Positions 34,483 through 43,040 are shown, counted from the stretch's first letter. The stretch: DNA of 64,000 nt from Desulfofundulus kuznetsovii DSM 6115 (GCF_000214705.1 NC_015573.1:136501-200500); one strand, 5' to 3'. Numbers and translations: made by a program. The notes: a model not told the origin generated them from the letters alone.

Positions 34483-35649
34483 ATGCAAACGGAAATTTAT
34501 CCTTTTCGAAATCCTGGGCAAATTATTTTTGGAGCAGGCGCCTTAATGAAACTTCCCCACGAGATCAAAGCCCTTAATGGTAAAAAAGTTCTTGTTGTTA
34601 CCGATCCAGGGATTGCAAGCGTTGGTCTGCTAGATCGAGTTGTGAAGCTCTTAAAGCAAAATGACCTGCTTGTAGATACCTATGCAGAAGTTAAGCCGGA
34701 ACCGCCAGTTTCAAGTCTGGATAGCTGTGCAGCAAAGGTCAGGGAGAACCGGTATGATGTGATTGTAGGATTAGGAGGTGGGAGTGCCATCGACGTAGCT
34801 AAGGGGCTATCTGTTTTATCAGCTAACCCGGGAGTTATAAGCGATTATTTTGGTATTGAGCAGGTTCCGTGCAAGGGGCTCCCAATTATAGCCCTGCCTA
34901 CAACGTCGGGTACGGGAGCAGAGGTGACTGCCAATGCGGTATTTGTGGAGGAAACTAGTAAAGTTAAAATGACGGTCCAGTCCAGACACATCATACCCGA
35001 CGTGGCCATAGTGGACCCAGAACTGACGCTATCCTGTCCTCCTGCACTTACTGCGGCCACCGGTCTTGATGCCTTGGCGCACGCCATCGAGTCTTACACA
35101 GCCCAAAAGGCTACACCAATCACTGAGATGTATGCCCTTGAGGCAATTAAGTATATTTCCCGTTATCTCCGAAAGGCTACTTATGACGGTAAGAACTTGG
35201 AGGCGCGTACTGGCATGTCGTTAGGTAGCCTGCTAGCTGGGGTATCCCTGGCCAACGCCGGTATCAACGCTGTGCATGCTATGGCTCATTCCCTTGGCGG
35301 ACGTTTTGGTGTTTCCCACGGTGTTGCCAATGGACTACTGCTTTCTTACGTTATGGAATATAATATGATGGCAGATCTCGAAAAGTTTGCCACAATAGCC
35401 CGGGCCATGGGAGAGAATGTTGCTGGACTGACTTTGCGGGAGGCTGCTATAAAAGCGGTGGATTCTGTACGAAGCTTGTGCATTGACGTAAACATTCCCT
35501 TAAAAATTTCGTCTTTAATTCCCGGTTTTGGACGGAGAGAGGTTCAGGAACTGATTCCTGGGGTTATGTCTAATGTGCGCTGCATGTCAAATAACCCCAG
35601 AGTTCTTACAGCTCAGGAGGTCGAAGCCATTTACATGAACGCCATTTAA
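34483..35649 (+). CDS. Iron-containing alcohol dehydrogenase
   Basis: The 388-residue enzyme has the family III motifs: VGLGGGSAIDVAKGL (NAD binding), PTTSGTGAEVT, GLDALAHAIESYTA and HAMAHSLGGRFGVSHG, whose Asp and His residues bind Fe2+ or Zn2+. It interconverts an alcohol and an aldehyde with NAD(P). ATG 34483 follows GGAGGTGG. Within the operon it would feed or drain the aldehyde used by the AOR. Family members act on ethanol, 1,3-propanediol, lactaldehyde and sulfonated alcohols such as DHPS, so the substrate stays open. Confidence 0.93.
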   Translation: MQTEIYPFRNPGQIIFGAGALMKLPHEIKALNGKKVLVVTDPGIASVGLLDRVVKLLKQNDLLVDTYAEVKPEPPVSSLDSCAAKVRENRYDVIVGLGGGSAIDVAKGLSVLSANPGVISDYFGIEQVPCKGLPIIALPTTSGTGAEVTANAVFVEETSKVKMTVQSRHIIPDVAIVDPELTLSCPPALTAATGLDALAHAIESYTAQKATPITEMYALEAIKYISRYLRKATYDGKNLEARTGMSLGSLLAGVSLANAGINAVHAMAHSLGGRFGVSHGVANGLLLSYVMEYNMMADLEKFATIARAMGENVAGLTLREAAIKAVDSVRSLCIDVNIPLKISSLIPGFGRREVQELIPGVMSNVRCMSNNPRVLTAQEVEAIYMNAI

Positions 35650-35694
35650 ATTTCGGCTAGAAATTAGAAATTAGAACAAGGGGGAAGATTAAGT

Positions 35695-36732
35695 GTGAAG
35701 ATAAAAGGGATTTTAACCGTAATCGCCTTATTTTTGTTATCTGTTCTGGTTGCTGGTTGCGGCTCAGGTGACAAAAAAGACGCTAACAATGCCGGTGGTC
35801 AAAAGGCGTCTATTGTAACCCTTAAGTTGGCCCATACTTCGGCTCCTGATACAGCAATTTACAGGACGTATGAAAAATTTGCTCAACTTGTGGAGGAAAA
35901 ATCCAAGGGCAGTATTAAGGTGCAGGTATTTCCAAACGGTCAGTTGGGAGGAGACCAGCAGACCGTTGAGCAAGTCAAGGAAGGATCAATCGACATTTGT
36001 TCCAGCGGTACAAATAACATGGCTCCTTTCACAAACATGTTCCTCTTTGCTGACTTACCTTACGTTTTTAAGAGCTTAGATGGGGTGCACAAAGTGTACA
36101 GTGGTCCCATTGGTGAGGAACTGAAACAAAAGGTTGAAAGCGAATTGAACATGAAGCTTTTATTCTTTGCTGATCCAGGCAGCTTCAGAAACGTTATGAA
36201 CTCTAAGCGGCCTATAAAGACCCCGGCCGATATGAAGGGGCTTAAGTTTAGGTCTGCTGCCAGTCCTATTGAGATGGCCACAATAGAAGCCTTTGGTGCA
36301 GCCGCCACCCCCGTAACGTGGCCGGAAACCTACATGGCTCTTGAACAAAAGGTCGTTGATGGAGAGTTGCAACAGTTCCACTGGGCCGTCACTGCCAATC
36401 ATCAGGAAGTCATTAAATACGTTACCTATACTGGAGGTATTCACGCCATTCACCTGGCTTTAATGAATCTGGACAAGTTTAAATCTCTCACTCCCGAGCA
36501 GCAGAAAGCCATTTTGGATGCAGCTAAGGAAGCCCAGGAATATAACTTTGCCAACACCGAAAAGTGGAACGAGGAACTGGTTCAAAAAGTCAAGGAAGCT
36601 GGAGTACAGTTCTATACACCGACGGAGGAAGAAATGAAACAGTGGTACGCGGCAGGCCAAAAAGTTTGGGATAAATTTAAAGATCAAATTGATCAGAAGT
36701 TTCTTGAGCGTGTACTGGAAGCTCAAAAATAG
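35695..36732 (+). CDS. dctP: TRAP transporter substrate-binding lipoprotein DctP
   Basis: The 345-residue protein has a lipoprotein signal (LLSVLVAGC, mature Cys about residue 22) and the DctP fold: LKLAHTSAPDTAIYRTYEKFAQLVEEKS, FPNGQLGGDQQTVEQVKEGSIDI and the Arg-containing GLKFRSA that usually salt-bridges the carboxylate of the ligand. GTG 35695 follows AAGGGGGAAG. It captures an organic acid or sulfonate outside the cell for the DctQM channel. A strong hairpin follows the gene and probably sets its transcript above dctQM. Confidence 0.93.
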   Translation: MKIKGILTVIALFLLSVLVAGCGSGDKKDANNAGGQKASIVTLKLAHTSAPDTAIYRTYEKFAQLVEEKSKGSIKVQVFPNGQLGGDQQTVEQVKEGSIDICSSGTNNMAPFTNMFLFADLPYVFKSLDGVHKVYSGPIGEELKQKVESELNMKLLFFADPGSFRNVMNSKRPIKTPADMKGLKFRSAASPIEMATIEAFGAAATPVTWPETYMALEQKVVDGELQQFHWAVTANHQEVIKYVTYTGGIHAIHLALMNLDKFKSLTPEQQKAILDAAKEAQEYNFANTEKWNEELVQKVKEAGVQFYTPTEEEMKQWYAAGQKVWDKFKDQIDQKFLERVLEAQK

Positions 36733-36746
36733 CTATTAAAAGTAAA

Positions 36747-36778
36747 AACAGGGGGGCTTGAATGGCAGCCCCCCTGTT
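36747..36778 (+). terminator. Intercistronic stem-loop between dctP and dctQ
   Basis: A perfect 12-bp stem (36747-36758 with 36767-36778, core GGGGGGCT/AGCCCCCC) and 8-base loop lie just after the dctP stop, with few T residues after it. Such a structure usually stabilises the upstream mRNA or terminates part of the transcripts. Confidence 0.75.
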
Positions 36779-36809
36779 AAATAGACCAGGGATAGTTAGG
36801 GGTGGAGTC

Positions 36810-37316
36810 ATGATTTTGGTTTTAGAAAAAAAACTAGGCGTTCTAAGCGAAGCACTACATCGCCTGTCCAGGGTTGTTCTGGGAATCGTTGTAATTATCA
36901 TGCTATCCGCAATTTTGCTGCAAGTTTTTTGCAGGTATGTTTTAAATAGCCCCCTCCGGTGGCCCGAAGAGCTAACCACGTTTTTAATGGCTTGGATGTC
37001 CTTTGTCGGGGCGGCGGTGGCCCTAAAGGAATGGCAGCACATTGGGGTCGACGTGTTTATTAACTTGTTCCGGGGCAAGGTAAAAATCGCTATGCTTTTC
37101 ATAGTAAGAGTTTTAGTTCTGGTCTTTGTGATTTTCCTGTTAAAACAGGGAGTGGCGCTGGCGATTACCAGTATCCCCCTTCTTTCCGATGGAATGAGAA
37201 TATCCATGTTTTGGCCCAGGCTCAGCGTGCCAGTGGGAAGCGCTTTAATGCTTATTCATACCATTCACCTCATACTTCAGGATATCGTAAACTTTGCTAC
37301 TGGGGAGGTGGCATAA
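36810..37316 (+). CDS. dctQ: TRAP transporter small permease DctQ
   Basis: The 168-residue protein has four hydrophobic segments and the DctQ motifs FCRYVLNSPLRWPEELTTFLMAWMSFVGAA and KEWQHIGVDVF. ATG 36810 is chosen because GGGGTGGAG lies just before it; an ATG at 36762 would fall inside the dctP/dctQ hairpin. It joins DctM in a sodium- or proton-driven importer. The stop at 37316 lies one base before the dctM start. Confidence 0.92.
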   Translation: MILVLEKKLGVLSEALHRLSRVVLGIVVIIMLSAILLQVFCRYVLNSPLRWPEELTTFLMAWMSFVGAAVALKEWQHIGVDVFINLFRGKVKIAMLFIVRVLVLVFVIFLLKQGVALAITSIPLLSDGMRISMFWPRLSVPVGSALMLIHTIHLILQDIVNFATGEVA

Positions 37317-37317
37317 A

Positions 37318-38598
37318 ATGTCAATAGCGCTGCTGCTGGTTCCTTTTGCTATAGCCCTGCTCATCGGTGTACCGATCTCTTTCAGTCTGGGTATAGGTGT
37401 TTTGTTTTACCTGTTATTTGCCCAGGCCCTTCCCCTTGATGTTATGACCTTACAGATGTACAGCTCGGCAGCTAACTTTCCCCTTATGGCTATTCCTTTT
37501 TTTGTCCTGGCCGGGGATTTGATGAATAGGACGGGTATTACGGAAAGGCTTATCGAATTCTGCAAAATAATTTTCGGGCGAATAAAAGGCGGTTTAAGTC
37601 AGGTTATGGTAGCTACATCCACAGTGTTTGCCGGTTTAACCGGTTCAGCTACTGCTGATACCGCTGCTATGATTAAGATCCTGGGTCCGGCCATGGAAAA
37701 GGAGGGGTATGGGAAAGATTTTACCGCCTCTCTAGCCGCTGCTGCTGGAGTGCTGGGACCCATTATCCCGCCCAGCACCATCATGATTGTTTATGGTGCT
37801 ACGGTGAACACTTCAGTAGGAGCTATGTTCCTGGGTGGAATACTGCCCGGCATCCTGATTGCTGTATTATTGATGGTAACTGCATACATTATTGGACTGC
37901 GGCGAAATTTCCCAAAATCAGAAGAGCCCTTTACTATTAAAAGGCTTTTTATAGGTATTAAGGATGCCGCCCTAGCACTGGTGATGCCAATAATTATCAT
38001 GGTGGGTATTAGGGGCGGGGTGTTCACTCCAACTGAAGGGGGTGCAGTTGCGGCAGCCTATTCCATTATAATAGGCGCTTTTGTGTACAGGACTTTAAAA
38101 TTAAGAGATTTCTTTGAAAGCGCCCTGACCAGCGGGATTACTGCCTCGATCATCATGCTTGTGGTGGCTGCTTCCAATCCCTTCGGCTGGATATTATCGG
38201 TAAACCGAGTACCGCAGGATTTCGCGGAGTTTTTACTGGCTCTTACTACAAACAAGTATATTGTACTTTTGTTAATTAATGCTATTCTTCTTTTAGCCGG
38301 AATGTTCCTGGAAGGTGCCGCGATTGTGCTGTTGCTGGCCCCCATACTGGCGCCGGTGGCTGCGAAAGTTGGCGTGGATCCCGTGCATTTTGCCATCATC
38401 ATGACCGTTAATATATGTATAGGTATGGCCACGCCGCCGGTAGGCGTCAACCTGTTTGTAGCTGCGCCTGTTGCCGGTACTACCATGAGCCGGATAACCA
38501 GGGCCGTATTGCCTTTTGTATTGGCTGAACTGGTGGCACTGGCGATTATTACTTTTGTACCGCCGCTGACCCTTTTCATTCCCAATTTAATTAAATGA
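37318..38598 (+). CDS. dctM: TRAP transporter large permease DctM
   Basis: The 426-residue membrane protein shows the DctM signatures IPFFVLAGDLMNRTGITERLI, GLTGSATADTAAMIKILGPAMEKEGY and ILGPIIPPSTIMIVYG, with 12 or so hydrophobic segments. It is the ion-coupled transport channel of the TRAP system. ATG 37318 follows GGGGAGGTGG at 7 bases. The malic enzyme gene follows 48 bases later, probably in the same operon. Confidence 0.95.
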   Translation: MSIALLLVPFAIALLIGVPISFSLGIGVLFYLLFAQALPLDVMTLQMYSSAANFPLMAIPFFVLAGDLMNRTGITERLIEFCKIIFGRIKGGLSQVMVATSTVFAGLTGSATADTAAMIKILGPAMEKEGYGKDFTASLAAAAGVLGPIIPPSTIMIVYGATVNTSVGAMFLGGILPGILIAVLLMVTAYIIGLRRNFPKSEEPFTIKRLFIGIKDAALALVMPIIIMVGIRGGVFTPTEGGAVAAAYSIIIGAFVYRTLKLRDFFESALTSGITASIIMLVVAASNPFGWILSVNRVPQDFAEFLLALTTNKYIVLLLINAILLLAGMFLEGAAIVLLLAPILAPVAAKVGVDPVHFAIIMTVNICIGMATPPVGVNLFVAAPVAGTTMSRITRAVLPFVLAELVALAIITFVPPLTLFIPNLIK

Positions 38599-38646
38599 CC
38601 TGCTACTTAAACACAAAGACGGATTGACCAGGGGGGTACTATACAG

Positions 38647-39822
38647 GTGGATTATTACCAAAAAGGCATTGAACTTGTTAAGAAAAACAGGGGAAAGTTT
38701 GAAGTGGTAAGTAAAGTAACAGTTAAGGACTTAGAGGACCTCAGTGTAGCCTATACACCCGGGGTTGCCGGTCCAACCCTGAAAGTTAAAGAAAATCCCC
38801 AATTAGCTTACTCATATACTATAAAAGGTAGCTTTGTCCCGGTGGTTACCGACGGTTCGGCAGTGCTCGGGCTAGGGAACATAGGTCCTGAGGCGGCCAT
38901 GGTGGTAATGGAAGGGAAAGCCATTTTGCTAAAAGCTTTTGCGGAAATTGATGCTATTCCGTTATGCTTGGGTACCTTGGATGTAGATGAAATTGTGAGG
39001 ACTATAAAGATATTGGAACCCACCTTCGGGGGAATATTTTTAGAGGATATCTCTGCTCCAAGGTGTTTTGAAGTGGAGGAAAGGCTTAGGCAAGAATTAT
39101 CTATTCCCGTTTTTCATGATGACCAGCACGGTACTGCTATTGCTACGGCGGCCGCTCTTTGGAACGCATTGAAGGTAGTAAAAAAGAGTATTAATGAGAT
39201 ACGGGTAGTTATTAATGGGGCCGGGGCATCTGGCTACGAAACTGCCAGGCTGTTAATGACCATGGGGGTCAGGTACATGGTGGTTTGCGATACATCGGGT
39301 GCCATTTATTTGGGCCGTCCCGGTGGCATGAATAAGTACAAAAGACGGCTGGCTCAAGCTACCAACCCTTGGAAAATAAAAACTCTGGAAGAGGCCATGG
39401 TCGGTGCCGACGTTTTTATTGGTTTATCAGGGCCTGGCGTTTTAAATGAGAAAATGGTTAGGTCAATGAGTAAGGATCCCATAATTTTTGCAATGTCGAA
39501 CCCAATTCCAGAGATCTTTCCTGATGAGGCAAAGGAATATGGTGCAAAAGTTGTGGGAACTGGTAGGTCAGATTTTAAAAATCAGGTTAATAACCTGTTG
39601 GCTTTTCCGGGGGTAATGAGAGGTGCTTTAGATGTTAGAGCAAAAACTATAAACGATGAAATGAAGATTGCCGCCGCTAAAGCCATTGCTGGTTATGTAA
39701 GGGACAGCGAGCTAGATCCTGATCACGTAACTCCCTGTGCTCTGGAAAAAGAGTTGGCTTTTGTAGTTGCACGAGCGGTAGCCAAGGCTGCCAGAGACAG
39801 TGGAGTTGCGAGAGCTATCTAG
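38647..39822 (+). CDS. NAD(P)-dependent malic enzyme (cassette copy)
   Basis: The 391-residue enzyme decarboxylates malate to pyruvate. It has [28 protein letters not shown] (metal and NAD region), VINGAGASGYETARLL (Rossmann fold) and FAMSNPIPEIFPDEA. GTG 38647 follows AGGGGGG. It is the last gene of the sigma-54 operon, followed by a duplicated copy of the rplY terminator. A more GC-rich paralogue lies in the opposite direction at 40012. Its presence after a TRAP importer suggests that a C4-dicarboxylate is either the imported compound or a product. Confidence 0.93.
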   Translation: MDYYQKGIELVKKNRGKFEVVSKVTVKDLEDLSVAYTPGVAGPTLKVKENPQLAYSYTIKGSFVPVVTDGSAVLGLGNIGPEAAMVVMEGKAILLKAFAEIDAIPLCLGTLDVDEIVRTIKILEPTFGGIFLEDISAPRCFEVEERLRQELSIPVFHDDQHGTAIATAAALWNALKVVKKSINEIRVVINGAGASGYETARLLMTMGVRYMVVCDTSGAIYLGRPGGMNKYKRRLAQATNPWKIKTLEEAMVGADVFIGLSGPGVLNEKMVRSMSKDPIIFAMSNPIPEIFPDEAKEYGAKVVGTGRSDFKNQVNNLLAFPGVMRGALDVRAKTINDEMKIAAAKAIAGYVRDSELDPDHVTPCALEKELAFVVARAVAKAARDSGVARAI

Positions 39823-39845
39823 CATTTTACGGTGGAGGAGTGGCC

Positions 39846-39965
39846 AGCCGGGGAGGAATAACTTAACTGGATGCTTTGCAAAATCAGCGTGATCCGCTGG
39901 GGCAGGATAAAATAATAGGAAAATCGCCGGGGCTTTCAGGCATGACCGCCCCGGCGTTTTGTTAT
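39846..39965 (+). repeat. 120-bp direct repeat, right copy
   Basis: This is the second copy of the rplY tail/terminator segment (see 29693-29812), 117 of 120 bases identical. It begins 23 bases after the malic enzyme stop. Its hairpin at 39925-39961 probably ends the cassette operon. Confidence 0.95.
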
Positions 39966-39980
39966 GCCCGGAGGTTGCGT

Positions 39981-40010
39981 AAAAAAAACCCCCGTTGAAA
40001 ACCGGGGTTT
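39981..40010 (-). terminator. Terminator of the minus-strand malic enzyme gene
   Basis: On the minus strand a CCCCGG/CGGGGG stem is followed by eight T residues (the A-run at 39981-39988 of the plus strand). It lies just after the stop codon. Confidence 0.75.
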
Positions 40011-40011
40011 C

Positions 40012-41268
40012 TTAGCTGGCCCTCAGTTCGGTAAGGCCAGGGCCATGACGGGCAGTTAGCTCACGGGTATGCCGGGCCACCTGTTCAGGGTCTAATTTTA
40101 ACCGGGCCACTCCTGTTTGCATAGCCGCTTCTGCCACGGCTGCGGCCACCGCCGGCGCCACCCGGGGATCAAAAGGCCTGGGAATAATGTAACCGGGCCC
40201 CAGTTCCCCCGGAGTTACCAGGCCGGCGATGGCCCGGGCGGCGGCCACCTTCATGGCCTCGTTAATGTCGGTTGCCCGCACGTCCAGGGCACCGCGGAAG
40301 ATGCCCGGAAAGGCCAGCACATTATTGATCTGGTTGGGGAAATCGGAACGCCCGGTAGCTACCACTGCCGCTCCGGCCTCCAGGGCTGTATCGGGCATGA
40401 TTTCCGGTACGGGATTGGCGAGGGCGAAGACGACAGCACCGGGAGCCATGCTGCGTACCATGTCCTGTGTCACCAGACCGGGTCTTGACAGGCCGATGAA
40501 GACGTCTGCGCCGCTTAAGGCATCAGCCAGCCGGCCCTTAATTCCCCGCGGGTTGGTGCGGGAGGCCACTTCTTCCTTATACTTGTTGAGTCCGGTACGT
40601 CCGCGGTAGACCACACCCTTGCTATCGCAGAGCACGATATCCCGTACGCCCAGGTAGTGCAACAGGTTGGCCACGGCTATACCCGCTGCGCCACACCCGT
40701 TTATAACCACCCGCACTTCGCTCATCTCTTTGCCCACCACTTTTAAGGCATTAAATAAGCCGGCAGCCGTGACCACCGCAGTGCCGTGCTGATCATCATG
40801 GAAAACGGGAATGCTCACTTCCTTCTTCAACCGGCGCTCAATTTCAAAACAGGCCGGTGCCGCAATATCTTCCAGGTTAATGCCGCCAAAGGTCGGTTCC
40901 AGCATTTTAACCGTCTCGACAATTTTATCGATATCTTTGCTGCCCACGCAAATGGGAAAAGCATCGACACCCGCCAGTTGCTTGAAGAGCAGGGCTTTAC
41001 CTTCCATTACCGGCAGTGCCGCTTCCGGGCCAATGTCTCCCAACCCCAGTACGGCAGTACCGTCGGAAACGATGGCCACCAGGTTACCTTTAGCGGTATA
41101 TTCGTAAACCAGATCCTTTTGGGCGTGAATTTGGCGGCACGGTTCAGCCACTCCCGGCGTGTAGGCCAGTGAGAGATCGTGTTCGTTATCGATGGAAACT
41201 TTTCTGCCCACTTCTATTTTTCCGTGGAATTTCCGGTGCATTTCAATTGCTTCTTCATTTAGTGTCAT
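40012..41268 (-). CDS. NAD(P)-dependent malic enzyme (backbone copy)
   Basis: The 418-residue enzyme has [53 protein letters not shown] and [15 protein letters not shown]. It converts malate to pyruvate with NAD(P). ATG 41268 follows GAGGTG; an upstream in-frame start would cross the promoter. It is longer at the C-terminus than the cassette copy and more GC-rich, so it probably belongs to the older chromosome. It has its own strong promoter with a palindrome over the start point. Confidence 0.94.
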   Translation of the reverse strand: MTLNEEAIEMHRKFHGKIEVGRKVSIDNEHDLSLAYTPGVAEPCRQIHAQKDLVYEYTAKGNLVAIVSDGTAVLGLGDIGPEAALPVMEGKALLFKQLAGVDAFPICVGSKDIDKIVETVKMLEPTFGGINLEDIAAPACFEIERRLKKEVSIPVFHDDQHGTAVVTAAGLFNALKVVGKEMSEVRVVINGCGAAGIAVANLLHYLGVRDIVLCDSKGVVYRGRTGLNKYKEEVASRTNPRGIKGRLADALSGADVFIGLSRPGLVTQDMVRSMAPGAVVFALANPVPEIMPDTALEAGAAVVATGRSDFPNQINNVLAFPGIFRGALDVRATDINEAMKVAAARAIAGLVTPGELGPGYIIPRPFDPRVAPAVAAAVAEAAMQTGVARLKLDPEQVARHTRELTARHGPGLTELRAS

Positions 41269-41303
41269 GGTAAACACCTCGGAAAGCCAATGTATTATGA
41301 ATC

Positions 41304-41313
41304 CTGTATACAG
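41304..41313. promoter_or_regulatory. CTGTATACAG palindrome, candidate GntR/FadR-type operator
   Basis: This perfect 10-bp palindrome overlaps the end of the -10 box and the expected start point of the malic enzyme transcript. TGTATACA-like sites are common operators of FCD-type GntR regulators; a repressor role is inferred. Confidence 0.5.
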
Positions 41314-41340
41314 TATAACAAGAAGTGGATTACCTGTCAA
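41312..41340 (-). promoter_or_regulatory. Promoter of the minus-strand malic enzyme
   Basis: On the minus strand TTGACA (41340-41335), a 17-base spacer and TATACT (41317-41312) give a near-consensus sigma-A promoter 44 bases before the ATG. Confidence 0.85.
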
Positions 41341-41432
41341 TCCAATAAATGTCTTGGCAGGCCGGTAACACCAAAGAGTCCCTCCCTACATAAAATGGCA
41401 GCAGAACCATATTTATACGGGGAGGGTAGAAT

Positions 41433-41753
41433 ATGTCCGAAGCCCAGTTGCAGTCGTATTACGGCCCCACGACTGGTATGCCCTTGCCTCTGGTTGAGCG
41501 CCTGCGCCAGCTTCAGGGGCAGCAGGTGACCATTTATGTAATGCATATCATGAGGCACCAGGTAGGGACCCTGGAGCTTACGGGTATGCTCCATGCCGTG
41601 GGTATTGATTACGTTGAGTTGCACATTGCGGGTACGCGAAATCCCATACGCTATGCCTTCATTCCCATCGTGGCCATTGGGGCTGTTGTTGCCGGTGGAC
41701 CCCTGGCATTTTCACCCGGCCCTGGAGTTTACCCGCCCTACGGAGGGCTGTAA
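41433..41753 (+). CDS. Small uncharacterised protein, possibly LSm-like fold
   Basis: The 106-residue protein starts at ATG 41433 after GGGGAGGG. It has a Tyr-rich start, then LRQLQGQQVTIYVMHIMRHQVGTLELTGMLHAVGIDYVELHI and a hydrophobic IPIVAIGAVVAGG stretch, ending in a Gly/Pro/Tyr-rich tail. The strand pattern around VTIYV ... LTGML ... DYVEL recalls small beta-barrel (Sm-like) proteins of spore-formers. I do not recognise the family with certainty. A terminator hairpin follows. Confidence 0.6.
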   Translation: MSEAQLQSYYGPTTGMPLPLVERLRQLQGQQVTIYVMHIMRHQVGTLELTGMLHAVGIDYVELHIAGTRNPIRYAFIPIVAIGAVVAGGPLAFSPGPGVYPPYGGL

Positions 41754-41765
41754 AAACAAATCCTG

Positions 41766-41792
41766 GCAAAGCTCCGGAAAAAGCCGGGGCTT
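41766..41792 (+). terminator. Terminator after the small protein gene
   Basis: AAGCTCCGG pairs with CCGGGGCTT across a short A-rich loop and is followed by TTTTTT, just after the stop at 41753 and before the pth promoter. Confidence 0.7.
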
Positions 41793-41819
41793 TTTTATTG
41801 CCCGGTAAAAACCTTGCAG

Positions 41820-41848
41820 TTGCGGGGAAGGGCCGTTGTGGATACAAT
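41820..41848 (+). promoter_or_regulatory. Candidate promoter of pth
   Basis: TTGCGG (41820-41825), a 17-base spacer and TACAAT (41843-41848) lie 26 bases before the pth start. Confidence 0.5.
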
Positions 41849-41874
41849 GGTCGTGGAAAGGAGAGAAAAAAATC

Positions 41875-42447
41875 ATGTGGCTTGTAGTGGGATTGGGTAA
41901 CCCCGGTCCGGAGTATGCCAGGACCCGCCATAACGTGGGCTTTATGGTTGTGGATAGACTGGCCCGGGATTTGGACATTAAAATCGACCGGGTGTTTTTG
42001 CGTGCCCTGGTCGGCCAGGGACAGGTGGCCGGCCAGAGATTGGTTTTGGCCAAGCCCTTAACCTATATGAACAGAAGCGGTGAAGCGGTGGCCGCCCTGT
42101 TAAACTGGTACAAGCTTACGCCGTCCCAACTGCTGGTTGTTTCCGACGACCTGGATTTACCCACCGGCCGCCTGCGCCTGCGCAAGTCCGGGGGGGACGG
42201 AGGGCATAGGGGGTTGCGGTCCATCATTGAGCTGGTGGGGAGCCGGGAATTTGCCCGTTTGCGTGTGGGCATAGGGCGTCCTTCCGGGCCGGATTGTGAG
42301 GTGGTGGATTGGGTTTTGAGCCGGTTTACAGAGGAAGAAGGACCGCTGATGGAGAAAGCAGTGGCCGATGCTTCCAAAGCCGTTCAGGTGGCCCTTACCC
42401 GGGGCCTGGATGCGGCCATGAATCTCTTTAATGCCGGCCGGGTATAG
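41875..42447 (+). CDS. pth: Peptidyl-tRNA hydrolase
   Basis: The 190-residue enzyme frees tRNA from stalled peptidyl-tRNA. It has VGLGNPGPEYARTRHNVGFMVVD with the catalytic His, KPLTYMNRSGEAV and VSDDLDLPTGRLRLRKSGGDGGHRGLRSI. ATG 41875 follows GGAAAGGAGAG. In Bacillus (spoVC) the order is ctc-spoVC-yabK(fin)-mfd; the same order is kept here with extra genes inserted. Confidence 0.97.
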   Translation: MWLVVGLGNPGPEYARTRHNVGFMVVDRLARDLDIKIDRVFLRALVGQGQVAGQRLVLAKPLTYMNRSGEAVAALLNWYKLTPSQLLVVSDDLDLPTGRLRLRKSGGDGGHRGLRSIIELVGSREFARLRVGIGRPSGPDCEVVDWVLSRFTEEEGPLMEKAVADASKAVQVALTRGLDAAMNLFNAGRV

Positions 42448-42480
42448 AGGCCGGCTTTTTTGGTTCATACTAGGATAAAG

Positions 42481-42876
42481 ATGAATCAGTTAGCTTTTAT
42501 CCCGGCCGGAGTGCTGGCGGCCGCCGTTTCCTGGCTGGTTAACGGCCTTATTTTCAGCCGTACGGGTACCTTTGCCGTGGTTTATGTGGCTCCCGGGGTT
42601 GAAGAGGCGGCCAAAACAAGTTTTGCCCTTTTTTGGGGAACATCCATTCCCCCGGCCCATTTCATCTTTGGTTTGGTGGAGGGGTTGTGGGAGGCCGCCC
42701 GGGGCGGGCGGGGTTGGGCGGCGGGGCTGGCGAGCCTGGCATCCCATGCTGCTTTCGGGCTGGCCGCCGGTTGGCTTTACCGGCTCACAGCCAGTACCCT
42801 TTTGGCCGTGACCGGATCCTATTTGCTGCACATGGGTTGGAACAAACTGGTGGTAAATCTTTCTAGGAAACCGTAA
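42481..42876 (+). CDS. Small PrsW-like integral membrane protein
   Basis: The 131-residue membrane protein carries in order GVEEAAKTS (EExxK), FGLVE (FxxxE), SHAAFG (HxxxG) and HMGWN (HxxWN). These match the spaced motifs of PrsW/CAAX-type intramembrane metalloproteases, in a much smaller frame than PrsW of Bacillus (about 220 residues). In Bacillus PrsW makes the first cut in the anti-sigma factor RsiW. ATG 42481 follows AGGATAAAG. It lies between pth and the fin-like gene, which suggests a link to sigma-factor control or sporulation; this is inference. Confidence 0.6.
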   Translation: MNQLAFIPAGVLAAAVSWLVNGLIFSRTGTFAVVYVAPGVEEAAKTSFALFWGTSIPPAHFIFGLVEGLWEAARGGRGWAAGLASLASHAAFGLAAGWLYRLTASTLLAVTGSYLLHMGWNKLVVNLSRKP

Positions 42877-42895
42877 AGATGCTAGTGTTGTAATA

Positions 42896-42978
42896 TTGAA
42901 AACCGCTTTGAGGATGCGGCGCTGTCGGTGCGGAGCACTGGAGTGAGTGAGGATACGCCGCATCCAGCAACGGTTCAC
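42896..42978. mobile_element. MITE-like inverted-repeat element, family B (short form)
   Basis: AACCGCTTTGAGGATGCGGCG (42901-42921) is matched inverted by 42956-42975. The element is about 80 bases and shares its ends and a GGAGCACTGGAGTGAG core with the larger element at 57131-57425. No coding capacity. Confidence 0.7.
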
Positions 42979-43040
42979 CGACCGCAAAGCCCCTATAAGC
43001 GCATGAGCGCTGCCTGTTTCGAGAAAGGATGCATCTATAG

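Noticed and set aside
36762-36809. dctQ start at ATG 36762
   Set aside because: This start lies in the loop of a 12-bp hairpin; ATG 36810 has a proper ribosome site and gives the normal DctQ N-terminus.
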